Of a stretch of DNA of 64,000 nucleotides, positions 46,401 to 51,205 are shown piece by piece (position 1 is the stretch's first letter; the number at the start of each line of letters is the position of its first letter). Source of the DNA: Enoplolaimus lenunculus (taxonomy: Eukaryota > Nematoda > Enoplea > Enoplida > Thoracostomopsidae). The notes beneath the pieces are model-generated. The model ran no database searches. It was given only the letters and a program-made list of their open reading frames with translations, and was not told the DNA's origin. Position numbers and translations under genes: made by a program. The stretch is from positions 1 to 64,000 of the forward strand of contig JASANG010003882.1 in the NCBI GenBank assembly GCA_030248215.1, read 5' to 3'.

Positions 46401-47482
46401 ACACATTTACGATTGTTGTCTTATTAACTACGAAGACAGCAAAATTTGTTGACATCTTTGACCGTAAAATTTCGGGTGGGTGTGTGTGGATCACAAAACC
46501 GCTTATGACAAGTTCGATCAAGAAAAATTCTACTGCGACGGATTTTGATTATGGTTTGCAGGTGTGCCCTATGTTCAGCAGTTTTGTATCGCCGCATCCC
46601 AATCAGTTGTATCGCCGTTTGTGTTGTATGATTTGTGTGTCGAAGCTGCACAGTTATTTTCGCGAGGCACCACTCCTTTGGCGAAAACGCTTTTGCATCC
46701 AACTGTTCAACCATTGATGCAAAAATGTCTACAGATGTAAGTTTTTAATTCAATAATGTAGTCATGGACAGAGTTAAGTGCGCAGTAATCGCAATAAATG
46801 TGTCTACTGTGTCTGCGATAGCTTGATTTATAACCGTGTTTGATTTTTTGAAATACCGCAACCAGTCGCGGTGAGACGCCGTTGCAGTCGCTGTTCAGCT
46901 TTTCTTTCCAACAGCGTCTGCGTTGACTGAAGTTCTAACACTAGGCAATCGCGGTTGAAGGCGCGGCTATGTTTGCAGTAATCGCAAGTGGACTAAAACG
47001 GGGTTTGTGATCAATTCTGTTAAAAAACAATTGTGATCAGAGTATTGATTCCAGAGAGATACGTGTCATTATTATTAATGATACCATTACTGTTTTTGCG
47101 TTGTAGGTTTTACCAAGCGTCACATCAAAAACTATCACATCCACGATTTACACCGTCCGATGCGGAAGAATTAATTGCGCTTGTGCTCGCGGCACGCACT
47201 GCATTCATGCAAACACCAGGCGGTGCCGAATACTTTAACGCATATTTTCATTCGCTTCGTAAACAAAAAGCGTGCAAAAAAGATTTGTGGACACGGCTGG
47301 TAAGTGCGTTGAGTGCTAGTGCAACTCACCAAAACAGTCTAAACAGCATTTCTGTAGCCGGAGCTGGAAGTGGTATTAGCCATGCTCACGGGGCAGGACC
47401 GGTGGGTGGAAATGCTGCAGTTGTACCGACAGGGGGTTTGGTCGTTAACGGTGGACATTCAGCGAGAGGTGGAAAGATGTGA
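13412..47482 (+). CDS. ZSWIM8: ZSWIM8/EBAX-1 ortholog, cullin-RING E3 ligase substrate receptor; 32 coding exons
   Basis: ZSWIM8 proteins are substrate receptors that bind Elongin B/C and a cullin. They act in the cytosol in quality control of misfolded proteins and in target-directed microRNA decay through Argonaute turnover. Exons that can be joined in phase run from 13412 to 47482. They use GT-AG introns and total 9099 nt, giving 3032 residues. Recognisable conserved blocks in order are FSFEDSERFE, SICSWLSEPESL, PLVELCTQTV (fits the LxxxCxxxV BC-box pattern), RIAFWSFPENE, a SWIM finger (CSC...CAH), RAPVSESLS, WNLLGIVREMY, AHYVFEALTG, NQPSEATAHFMFELAK, NWLSRTYSSHVSW, AAELALSCLPH, GGVYPEVLF, YAAYRVGNLAME, GVPYVQQFC and KDLW near the end. 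The human protein is about 1.8k residues; the excess is low-complexity insertion. The ATG follows an in-frame TAA at 13403. The longest introns are 31470-36436 and 18697-22516. The overall call is very strong; exact low-complexity exon edges are predictions. Confidence 0.93.
14758..15132 (+). CDS. ZSWIM8: ZSWIM8 exon 2
   Basis: It opens with DDSICSWLSEPESLNNNW, matching human DSLCSFISEAESL. A Gly/Ser-rich linker follows. The donor is A|GTAAGT, phase 1. Confidence 0.9.
15521..15671 (+). CDS. ZSWIM8: ZSWIM8 exon 3 (BC-box-like region)
   Basis: It encodes ILPLVELCTQTVAQLMPFEV through IRIAFWSFPENEADI, nearly identical to human. PLVELCTQTV fits the Elongin-C BC-box pattern, and MPFEVVECF follows where a cullin box would be expected; that role is an inference. 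Confidence 0.93.
16731..16825 (+). CDS. ZSWIM8: ZSWIM8 exon 4
   Basis: It encodes LYSCLANGNVDEYQKGEHLY and RIHAVKDALQI, matching human LYSCLANGSADEFQRGDQLF. The phases are 2 in and 1 out. Confidence 0.93.
16975..17143. repeat. ~165-bp intronic repeat just before exon 5
   Basis: It begins AATTTGGTCGGTGGAAATTA and ends CAGCTGATAAAGTGAATA, and matches 31593-31767 with about 80% identity by eye. In the other location the sequence forms the body of a CCGGAA-type TIR element. The exon 5 acceptor follows within 17 bases. Confidence 0.75.
17160..17809 (+). CDS. ZSWIM8: ZSWIM8 exon 5 (SWIM zinc finger)
   Basis: It encodes GFHLSARV, a long His/Gln/Asn/Ser-rich insertion, YDVAVTIDRKHITSVSCSC, and then WCAHVVAVCLHRI. 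The CxC ligands lie at 17672-17680 and the CxH ligands at 17768-17776. They are separated by 29 residues instead of the short spacer of human ZSWIM8. The donor is AGG|GTACGT. Confidence 0.92.
18139..18246 (+). CDS. ZSWIM8: ZSWIM8 exon 6
   Basis: It encodes FRAPVSESLSGLERDQLQKF and AQYLINELPHT, very close to human RAPVSESLSRLQRDQLQKF. It is in phase 0 on both sides. Confidence 0.93.
18612..18696 (+). CDS. ZSWIM8: ZSWIM8 exon 7
   Basis: It encodes ILPTAQKLLDELLDS, matching human ILPTAQRLLDELLSS. The donor is G|GTATAG. A TIR-element remnant starts within about 10 bases downstream. Confidence 0.92.
18706..19070 (+). mobile_element. Degraded copy of the GAGCGAAGC TIR element
   Basis: It shares ACCGTTTTATGTTTTGT, GAAAGGTGGATGTCCGT and the following block with the better copies at 20481 and 34011. 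It starts about 10 bases after exon 7. Confidence 0.65.
19395..20225. mobile_element. Degenerate GAGACTGAGAC-rich TIR element
   Basis: The ends read GATGGGAGTCTCAATG and, inverted, CATTGAGACTCC, each followed by GAGACTGAGAC repeats. It resembles the 21753-22341 family. A second TIR start (CAGGGTG at 19641 with GATTCTGATTAGAATTCC) lies inside, so another element is nested within. Confidence 0.6.
20481..21741 (+). mobile_element. TIR element (GAGCGAAGC family) with internal tandem monomers, 1.26 kb
   Basis: It starts TTATTGATCGAAGCGAAAC and ends GAGCTTCGCTCAATAAATG then TAGTCTCACTACGACTGG. The left block contains GGTGGATAGATGTCCGTTTG. The body is about five tandem 150-175 bp monomers, each with ACAAACCTCCAAAACCGATA and AGTTAGCTAATAG. 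No transposase is encoded, so it is a non-autonomous DNA transposon. Confidence 0.8.
21753..22341. mobile_element. hAT-like MITE, CAGGGATGGGCGGTCTCGG family, 589 bp
   Basis: The ends are inverted: CAGGGATGGGCGGTCTCGG on the left, GACTGCCATCCCTG on the right. The flanks TTTGCTAC and TTTACTAG match at six of eight bases, suggesting an old 8-bp target duplication. CAGGG ends and an 8-bp duplication fit hAT. There is no transposase. A deleted sister copy is at 48841-48928. Confidence 0.8.
22517..22637 (+). CDS. ZSWIM8: ZSWIM8 exon 8
   Basis: It encodes DPTAGASINDQPTWCLDETT and RKILTKFCIPAPTVL, matching human DPTAGPSASDQSTWYLDEST. The donor AG|GTTAGT leaves phase 2. Confidence 0.92.
22987..23182 (+). 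CDS. ZSWIM8: ZSWIM8 exon 9
   Basis: It encodes SDVNYLTSSAPPAATEW and LPEGLWNLLGIVREMYRRG, matching human SDVNSMYLSSTEPPAAAEW and EGVWNLLSIVREMFKRR. Confidence 0.93.
23560..23800. repeat. Direct duplication of ~125 bp
   Basis: TGAAATGTGTGTTC followed by TGTCCAGAGGTAACAAAAAC occurs twice (about 23617 and 23747) with similar flanks. It lies in the intron between exons 9 and 10. Confidence 0.7.
23910..24176 (+). CDS. ZSWIM8: ZSWIM8 exon 10
   Basis: It encodes IWWYHTKFSQ, a Gly-rich linker, then DEIVALWRLAGLNPALSFDQ and LKAIER, matching human DEMVTLWRLAVLDPALSPQR. It is in phase 0 on both sides. Confidence 0.92.
24794..25499 (+). CDS. ZSWIM8: ZSWIM8 exon 11
   Basis: It encodes IESLVCSVA, an Asn-repeat tract from AAC/AAT codons, then FPGFRIAVEAVRLRYFYFEK (human FPGFRPAVEACYFNWEE) and a charged linker. 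The donor G|GTACAG leaves phase 1, which is completed by the small exon 12. The open frame beyond 25499 is intron. Confidence 0.85.
25823..25908 (+). CDS. ZSWIM8: ZSWIM8 exon 12 (small, hidden in AT-rich intron)
   Basis: It encodes VSSPNVEVRVPIDEIEQLYL and FHSEDTVT, reminiscent of human YFSEGPE. It is the one short open segment with AG acceptor and ACG|GTAAAA donor whose phases (1 in, 0 out) reconcile exons 11 and 13. Confidence 0.75.
26821..26916 (+). CDS. ZSWIM8: ZSWIM8 exon 13
   Basis: It encodes EKAERTELKPVKSVDVVMDE and LDITCDPIE. Only this frame is open and the acceptor TTTTAG abuts it. The donor is GAG|GTTAGT. Conservation is weak here, as in the linker of the family. Confidence 0.82.
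27388..27646 (+). CDS. ZSWIM8: ZSWIM8 exon 14
   Basis: It encodes IKFARAEGIYTHGCLQQARI and LAHDLIQNPPNLMIEIPPP, matching human LTVELAQDLLANPPDLKVEPPP. Two in-frame donors exist, at 27613|27614 and 27646|27647, 33 nt apart. Confidence 0.9.
28104..28183 (+). CDS. ZSWIM8: ZSWIM8 exon 15
   Basis: It encodes the basic stretch RRKKKRTLDAP, then LAFRVSNLASA. It aligns with the human KGKKNK...TNTLSKA neighbourhood. Confidence 0.88.
28366..28552. repeat. GATA/GATT and TAGG microsatellite
   Basis: It is a mixed array of GATTGATA, GATAGATA and finally TAGGTAGG units in the intron before exon 16. Open frames on the minus strand (Tyr/Leu/Ser/Ile-rich) are artefacts. Confidence 0.95.
28696..28824 (+). 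CDS. ZSWIM8: ZSWIM8 exon 16
   Basis: It encodes TLKKAAFLCSVLSEDPCYHS, LAFKVGIVGLETPRQPAATK and FLE, matching human TLSKAAFLLTVLSERPEHHN and LAFRVGMFALELQRPPASTK. Confidence 0.94.
28893..28980. repeat. Degenerate CCTAAG-type hexamer tract
   Basis: It contains a direct repeat TAATCCGTAGCCTAAGCTTT and several CCTAA/CTTAAT hexamers, like the body of the TIR element at 39238-39409. Confidence 0.6.
29605..29713 (+). CDS. ZSWIM8: ZSWIM8 exon 17
   Basis: It encodes VQLNQQEAYLVELLKRLPLG and AEEMTIIRDIA, matching human ESEVAALLKKIPLGPSEM. The donor is G|GTATGA. Confidence 0.93.
30176..30448 (+). CDS. ZSWIM8: ZSWIM8 exon 18
   Basis: It encodes QPVIPYNLAHYVFEALTG and LGFDAAVAVLG, matching human RPVLPLMLASFIFDVLC and LGFEAAVAALG. 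The open frame past the donor G|GTACGT is intron. Confidence 0.92.
30842..31050 (-). mobile_element. Reverse fragment of the GAGCGAAGC TIR element
   Basis: It reads in reverse the AACTTTTTT...GCATTGGGGTTTTAAAATT block of the family and ends CTTCGAGCTTCGCTCATATG, which is the family terminus inverted. It lies in the intron before exon 19. Confidence 0.65.
31345..31469 (+). CDS. ZSWIM8: ZSWIM8 exon 19
   Basis: It encodes LKFFVSEADHPLLCEGLRRQ and RGELALALLVKYKDQTDKL, matching human MKTTVSEAEHPLLCEGTRRE. The donor CTG|GTAAAA opens the longest intron, about 5 kb. Confidence 0.94.
31539..31914. mobile_element. CCGGAA-type TIR element carrying the 165-bp repeat
   Basis: The left end is CAGGGCACAACCGGAATTTC, and the right end is CTCGGTTGCAACCTG. 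Both are followed inward by GTTCCGGTTCCGG-type sequence. The body contains the repeat at 31593-31767. I see no clean target duplication. Confidence 0.65.
32240..32475 (+). mobile_element. Fragment of the GAGCGAAGC TIR element
   Basis: It contains GAACCGTTTTATGTCTTGTA, AGATGGATGTCCGTCC and TTTTGATAAACTTTTTCTGT, matching the 5' block of the copies at 20481 and 34011. It ends near CGGTGTGCAACCGG, resembling a CCGGAA-type terminus. Confidence 0.65.
33834..33858. repeat. (CAA)n microsatellite
   Basis: About eight CAA units, intronic. Confidence 0.9.
34011..35342 (+). mobile_element. TIR element, GAGCGAAGC family, interrupted by a hAT-like MITE
   Basis: It begins TTTATTGAGCGAAGC and ends with its inverse GCTTCGCTCAATAAA at 35307-35321, then GTAGTCCCACTACGACTGGT. 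The 5' block (GGTGGATGTCCGTCTGTCCG) and three to four tandem ~150-175 bp monomers match the copy at 20481. The element is split at 34237-34604 by another insertion with an 8-bp duplication of its own sequence. Confidence 0.85.
34237..34604. mobile_element. hAT-like MITE nested in the GAGCGAAGC element, 368 bp
   Basis: The ends are inverted: CAGGGTGCAACCGGAATT and AATTCCGGTTGCACCCTG. The perfect 8-bp direct repeat GCTACAGG flanks it, and the uninterrupted sequence AGCTACAGGCTAATTTGCATA is preserved in other copies of the host element. Subterminal CCGGAACCGGAACCGG repeats occur on both sides. There is no transposase. hAT is inferred from the CAGGG ends and 8-bp duplication. Confidence 0.9.
35515..35633. 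mobile_element. Partial CCGGATACCGG-type MITE
   Basis: The right end reads GGATATCCGGTCGCACCCTA, close to the terminus of the 34237 element. Inverted CCGGATACCGGTACCGGAT sequence is inside. The left end is unclear. Confidence 0.55.
35868..36431 (+). mobile_element. 5'-truncated GAGCGAAGC element ending at the exon 20 acceptor
   Basis: It has family monomer sequence (GTTAGCTACGCGCTAAATT, AATAGCTAGCTTCTATCTAAT) and the family right end CGCTCAATACATGTAGTACC, AGTACGACTGGT ending at 36431. The next bases TTTAG are the ZSWIM8 exon 20 acceptor. Confidence 0.7.
36437..36833 (+). CDS. ZSWIM8: ZSWIM8 exon 20
   Basis: It encodes IMDRLLDSDMHTLYKHQKSN, matching human KILDKLLDRESQTHKPQ, followed by a Thr/Ser-rich and charged linker. 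Its acceptor AG lies four to five bases after the end of a TIR-element remnant. Confidence 0.9.
37273..37441 (+). CDS. ZSWIM8: ZSWIM8 exon 21
   Basis: In the phase required by its neighbours it reads SCGNGGASSILLRSLSGAS, NFSFDERDSELDQSSLNE and VVINDATVHNCSIGR. The splice sites are TTTCAG and CG|GTAAGG. It belongs to the poorly conserved Ser-rich central region. Confidence 0.85.
37726..38694 (+). CDS. ZSWIM8: ZSWIM8 exon 22
   Basis: It is a long, disordered segment with acidic runs (DDDDDEDGDGEG and a later run of aspartates) and His/Gln, Gly and Ser-rich parts, ending ACYLKLAR. It corresponds to the human low-complexity Ser-rich region. The phases are 2 in and 2 out. Confidence 0.88.
39238..39409. 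mobile_element. 172-bp TIR element with CCTAAG core
   Basis: The left end is GGCCAACGTTACTATAAGGG, and the right end is CCGTTAAAGTAACATGGGCC. The flanking direct repeat AAAAATT is visible on both sides, fitting a 7-8 bp hAT-like duplication. The body carries two runs of CCTAAGCCTAAG. It aligns with 12249-12416 in reverse and shares termini with 10225-10999. Confidence 0.8.
39531..39703 (+). CDS. ZSWIM8: ZSWIM8 exon 23
   Basis: It encodes RGRYYSPCQPNQPSEATAHF and MFELAKLLVTKAGGTHSTSI, matching human VPNQPSEAAAHFYFELAKTV. A second in-phase donor six bases earlier (39697) is possible, so the edge is approximate. Confidence 0.92.
40251..40376 (+). CDS. ZSWIM8: ZSWIM8 exon 24
   Basis: It encodes HRGLHLCAFQIGLYALGLHN and VSPNWLSRTYSSHVSWISG, almost identical to human NLHLCAFEIGLYALGLHN and NWLSRTYSSHVSWITG. 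Confidence 0.95.
40811..40977 (+). CDS. ZSWIM8: ZSWIM8 exon 25
   Basis: It encodes QANEIGRVALRILIDTWENH, LTPTEVANLADKASQGRDPG and AAAELALSCLPH, matching human QAMEIGSAALTILVECWDGH. Confidence 0.95.
41343..41459 (+). CDS. ZSWIM8: ZSWIM8 exon 26
   Basis: It encodes AHALNPTEIQRALVQCREQN and MLEKACLAVENAAK, matching human AHALNPNEIQRALVQCKEQD. It is in phase 0 on both sides. Confidence 0.95.
41650..41945. mobile_element. GGAATCGGAATCGG-type MITE copy
   Basis: The right end AATTCCGATTGCACCCTG matches, inverted, the start CAGGGTGTACCCGCAATTCC at 19641. Inner GGAATCGGAATCGGAAC repeats occur at both ends. It lies in the intron before exon 27. Confidence 0.65.
42124..42691 (+). CDS. ZSWIM8: ZSWIM8 exon 27
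   Basis: It encodes DGGVYPEVLFKVARQWHLLY (human GGGVYPEVLFEVAHQWFWLY), then His/Gln runs and Ala-rich low-complexity sequence. The donor T|GTAAGT leaves phase 1. Confidence 0.93.
43121..43524 (+). CDS. ZSWIM8: ZSWIM8 exon 28
   Basis: It is a Pro/Ala/Gln-rich disordered segment (for example LTSPPSAPPPNIG), counterpart of the Pro/His-rich human region. The donor is CAG|GTACGT. Confidence 0.88.
44036..45120 (+). CDS. ZSWIM8: ZSWIM8 exon 29 (largest)
   Basis: It is a 361-codon Gln/His/Pro/Ala-rich disordered segment, ending NCHGQI. The donor AG|GTAAGC leaves phase 2, completed as R in exon 30. Confidence 0.9.
45300..45560. mobile_element. Inverted-repeat element with AAGTGCGCAGTAATCGCGG
   Basis: It starts ACAGACAGTATTAAGTGCGC and its right end carries the inverse-like CAACCGCGATTGCG then TGTCTGTGACAG. 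A related copy starts at about 46767 (ACAGAGTTAAGTGCGCAGTA). It lies between exons 29 and 30. Confidence 0.55.
45835..45986 (+). CDS. ZSWIM8: ZSWIM8 exon 30
   Basis: It encodes YLYAAYRVGNLAMETMGRRI and PPYGDDVKWLFSISKKLG, matching human LHAAYRVGMLALEMLGRRA and PPYTDDVKWLLGLAAKLG. Confidence 0.95.
46562..46736 (+). CDS. ZSWIM8: ZSWIM8 exon 31
   Basis: It encodes VPYVQQFCIAASQSVVSPFV and LYDLCVEAAQLFS, matching human VNYVHQFCVGAAKGVLSPFV. The donor AT|GTAAGT leaves phase 2. Confidence 0.94.
46765..47000. mobile_element. Second copy of the AAGTGCGCAGTAATCGC element
   Basis: It shares GTTAAGTGCGCAGTAATCGC with 45310 and contains further GCAATCGCGG-type repeats, inverted toward the right end. 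It lies in the intron before exon 32. Confidence 0.5.
47107..47482 (+). CDS. ZSWIM8: ZSWIM8 exon 32 (stop codon)
   Basis: It encodes FYQASHQKLSHPRFTPSDAE, LAARTAFMQTPGGAEYFNAY and KKDLWTRLVSALSAS, then a Gly/Ser-rich tail and TGA at 47480-47482. Human ends at LWQRVSLEMATFSP, so the last ~60 residues are extra. A GTAAGT lies in frame at 47298, so a short alternative intron is conceivable. Confidence 0.9.
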
Positions 47483-48840
47483 GACTGCTTTCGATGAGAG
47501 TGGAACTTTGTGCACATGTCGACCTTTTGAGTGCATCTGAGCACCGGTTGTGTATTAATTTTTGTTGCTGTGTTGTTTATTTATTACATACCTACCTGTA
47601 TTGCTATAAATATAATTGTTCGATTTGGCTTTATACTGTCTATACGTATATTTTATGTTGGCGGATTTTATGCTGCGTCCTGAATGTCATTTGTCTCAGG
47701 TCAAAATTGGGCTGTTCCGAACAATAGTTGGTTAAAAATTTCTGATCGTGTGTGTTTGCTTGCCGTGCTAAATTCTCTCTTGGTTGGTAAACAGTAATTG
47801 AAGTATTATTCAATTGAAATCCAATGCAGGTATAAACCACATATACATGAGGATGGCGACTTGCTGTTTTTTGTTGTGGCATACTTGGTGTGTCTTATTT
47901 ATTATTAATGTACATTTTACTCGTAAACCTAAATATTAGCATTGTTTTAATACTGTTTTGTAGTTATTGTATCTTCGAATGTTGTATGTATATGTTGCAG
48001 TGCGCCTTTAGTGTTTGATTACTTATTTAATTATCTGTTTATATACCTCTGCATGATATTTAGTGGACTACCGAAGTACATTTTGTATCGATTTCGGTTT
48101 TGCCGCTTTTTTCTTTTAAGTCTAAATTTTTATGTCAGATTTATTAAAGAAGTCACAAAATTTCTAGTTCCGGTTCTGATTCCGGTATAAGTCAGTTTTG
48201 CTTTGCACCCTGATCACAAACGCAAGGTTTTAAAATCCTGGCAACTAGGTATAATACAGAAAACCAAAAGCGCGTCAAAATACTGAAAATCGCAAGGGAA
48301 TCGCAATGTTGCTGGACGAAAGAAAAGGTCTGTATGCGTTGGAAATAGTGATACTTGACTTGCAATATTTGTAACAGACGCTAACACTTGTCCCGCAAAA
48401 ATGCCACAACGCAACTAAAAATCATATAGAACAATGTATAAACTAAATCTGTACAAATTCTATTTATGACATGACAATTTAGTATTAATTAGCATACGTA
48501 TCTTATATTCAATCAGCAGGAACATTGTCCAAACCAAAATACGTATGTTGGAGGAAAAAACTATTTTAAAAACTCCACTGGAAGTAAGATTTTTGGCTGA
48601 TTAAGCACAGACTTTCATTTATATACGTATAATAGTTTTGTTCACAACGTAAACACATAAAATATATTGTGTTGAATTATAAATGTCTAGGCACTGATTC
48701 CACTGGACATTCGATTAAAATTTATATATATTGTGTGTGATTATTACTTATAACATATATTTTACATTGGTTTTCTGGTATTTGTAAGTCTAAAATGAGG
48801 TAGGAAATCGTTAAAAGAAGAAATCCTTAGTGATCATGGG
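47483..48840. other. ZSWIM8 3' flank and intergenic spacer
   Basis: This is AT-rich sequence that must hold the 3' UTR. I did not see an AATAAA in the first 700 bases; an ATTAAA is at about 48143. A GGTTCTGATTCCGG and TTTGCACCCTG pair near 48165-48212 is the end of a CAGGGTG-type MITE. No gene is seen. Confidence 0.4.
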
Positions 48841-48928
48841 CAGGGATGGGCGGTCTCGGTCAAAGTTTTTTAAACGATGCCTTAAACCAGCCAAATCCCG
48901 AAACCAAGACCGAGACCACCCATCCCTG
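48841..48928. mobile_element. 88-bp hAT-like MITE, deletion derivative
   Basis: It runs from CAGGGATGGGCGGTCTCGGT to GACCGAGACCACCCATCCCT plus G. The flanks ATCATGGG and ATCATGGT match at seven of eight bases. The core TTTTAAACGATGCCTTAAA also occurs in the longer copy at 21753-22341. Confidence 0.9.
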
Positions 48929-50439
48929 ATCATGGTGGTGGTGGTTTAGCTACAGCGTACAGTGTGTATATATGTCATAAATTTAAATCTTTCACGAACA
49001 ACAATGCACAGTAATTTGCAGTGTGCTACTGGAAACCAAAAAATGCCGAAACAAGAACTGGATAATTTAGCATTCGGCGGAGCCGAATAATTAATTCAAA
49101 TCTAATACTGTAACATTTAAAAATGACCCTACTCCACTCAGTATTCTCTGTTTTTGTCGCGTAGCGTTCAGTTACAATACTTGTTTAGAATAAGAATACG
49201 CTGAGATAGGTAATGTTCGCTCCTTAAAATAACAATAGTCATCTTTATCAGGTATCCCATAGTTGCTGTAACCCGATAAAGATTGTGAACGTACACGGGC
49301 GCATGCAAACATTGACAACACATATTTGACAGAAAAAATGTGTAAATTTAAGTCAGCCAGTTTCGCGGCAGCTGGCATAAACTAGTGTTGTGCAATTACC
49401 AAGTGTTGTGCAATTACCATTTTTTCTACTGGCCCGCCAGCCATTGGCCAGCGGCCGACCAATATATATGAATTTGAAAAATTATCAAGGTTTATATATT
49501 GGTATATATCATTTCGTTGCGTTTCTAGAAGCTATACCAATCATTTTAAGCTCAGTAATTCAGCAAGAAACGACCTCGTAGTGTACTATACGTTAACTAC
49601 GAACAAATTCAATAGTACGTATCCTATAAGCTTTAGTAGAAGACAGTTTACCGCATTGTTTCTAAATATTTTATATACCACATCATCTATTCAAAATAAT
49701 TGCCGATCGCTCTCCCTTCATGCAACTAATACGACGAAACGTTTAATGATCAAAATATTGGCCCATGTTATACTGAGGGCCGTCCCGCTGTCCCAGGACA
49801 TCAACAAGCAGGTGCAGCGTAGACAAACCACCTTACATACACCAAAAACTTTCCCTGCGGCTCTGTTTAGATTACAGCTATATATTTCCGATTTTTGCGG
49901 TAATGACTCCTTTTACCCATTCTGAAACTGTAGGCACAACTCGTAGCTATCACAAACAAACATAACTTAAACTTAACTAACTTCATTTATATTGAACCTA
50001 GCTATAAAATATATACTTTGAGAAAATCTGAGACGATTTAATCCGATTACATTATTATTCCTTTTATTATAGTCAAGAAATATTTATATATACTCCGGTG
50101 AAAAGTTTTACTATATTTTTCTAAAAAGCAATGGCGCCCAGATCATCTGCAGCGCTTTATCTCACCACACAAGCTGTCACAGCAAAGCAGTTTCAACTAG
50201 TGATTTAGTCTTAACATTACGATAATGATGACACTAGGCAACATTTCAGATTTTAACTAAAAGTTTTATAATGGAAGTCTAAATATGAGTAAAAACTTAA
50301 ATTGACATTGTCGCAATGTTTTTAACTTTTACCGTGCTAAGCAATTACTGACCGGTGCACAACAATAGCATAAACACAAATCGTGAAGCTTCGGTTTCTT
50401 CATGTTTTTAAAAGCGTCCGACGAGTTAAAATACCCTAG
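48929..50439. other. Intergenic spacer
   Basis: No gene is seen. A GGCCCATGTTATAC terminus followed by GTCCCGCTGTCCCAGGACA (about 49760-49802) looks like the end of the GGCCCATGTTAC TIR family with only two GGGACAG-type units. Confidence 0.4.
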
Positions 50440-50486
50440 GCGGATGCCGATTTTTTTACCGGAGCCGGATATCCGGTCACACCCTG
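50440..50486. mobile_element. Fragment of a CCGGATATCCGG-type MITE end
   Basis: It reads GGAGCCGGATATCCGGTCAC then ACCCTG, the right terminus of the CAGGGTG family. The other end is not recognised. Confidence 0.5.
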
Positions 50487-50574
50487 GTAATTTGCAATTA
50501 GCATGAACAACGATTTCGTTTCAAAACTACCATTGCTTTACGGCTACTCAAGTTTTAACTTTGTGGGTGAATAC

Positions 50575-50843
50575 TGTCAGTCTACGTAGGAACCGGGACT
50601 TCAGACCTTTGAACTATGATGCTACTATGCAGCTAGAAAAGCGGGCTTCCGGAGCGGGGATCGAACTCTCAGTCTAAGGATACTTGCACGAACATTCTAC
50701 TACTGCGCCGCGCAGCCCGCCTCTTCAACTGTTTTTACCGTCGGCTGTATGTGTAGACCGTAGGCTGCCAGCTAGCATACATACATGCACTGCAATATAT
50801 TGCATGTACACGTAACGGACAAGCATGCCTCACATGCTTACAT
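50575..50843 (-). repeat. tRNA-like dispersed repeat, copy 1
   Basis: It aligns with 50949-51201. On the minus strand 50720 to 50641 starts GCGGGCT and ends AGCCCGC, a 7-bp acceptor-like pair. It has an A-box-like GGCGCAGTAG and a B-box GTTCGATCC between them. The anticodon arm is not clean, so I read it as a tRNA-derived repeat and not as a working tRNA gene. Confidence 0.6.
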
Positions 50844-50948
50844 GCCCTTATTTTCAACAAGGTCGTCCCCTGACCATTCATATTATTTTCGACTGGATAC
50901 CGTGTTCGTAGCGCGGCAGTTTACCATCGCGCTCACGGCGTGGCCCCC

Positions 50949-51201
50949 ATGTCAGTCTAGGTAGGAACCGGGACTTCATATCTTTGAACTTTGCTACTAT
51001 GCAGCTGGAAAAGCGGGCTTCTGGAGCGGGGATCGAAGTCTCAGACAACGGATCCTTACACGAACATTCAACCGCTGCGCCACGAAGCCCGCCTCTCCCA
51101 ACCATTTCTACCGTCGGCTATATGTGTCGACCGTATGCTGCCTGCTAGCATACACTATATTGCATGTGCTTATAACGGACAGGCATGCCTCACATGCTTA
51201 C
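50949..51201 (-). repeat. tRNA-like dispersed repeat, copy 2
   Basis: On the minus strand the tRNA-like part runs from 51092 to about 51012 with GCGGGCT and AGCCCGC ends, TGGCGCAGCGG (A box) and CTTCGATCC (B-box variant). It lies about 100 bases from copy 1 in the same orientation. Confidence 0.6.
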
Positions 51202-51205
51202 AAAT

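Noticed and set aside
47298-47303. GTAAGT in exon 32 as a real donor
   Set aside because: The frame stays open to a stop, and no acceptor with matching conserved sequence follows. I noted it only as a possible alternative.
50641-51092. Functional tRNA genes
   Set aside because: The acceptor-like ends and box motifs are present, but the anticodon arm does not fold cleanly and both copies sit in larger repeats.
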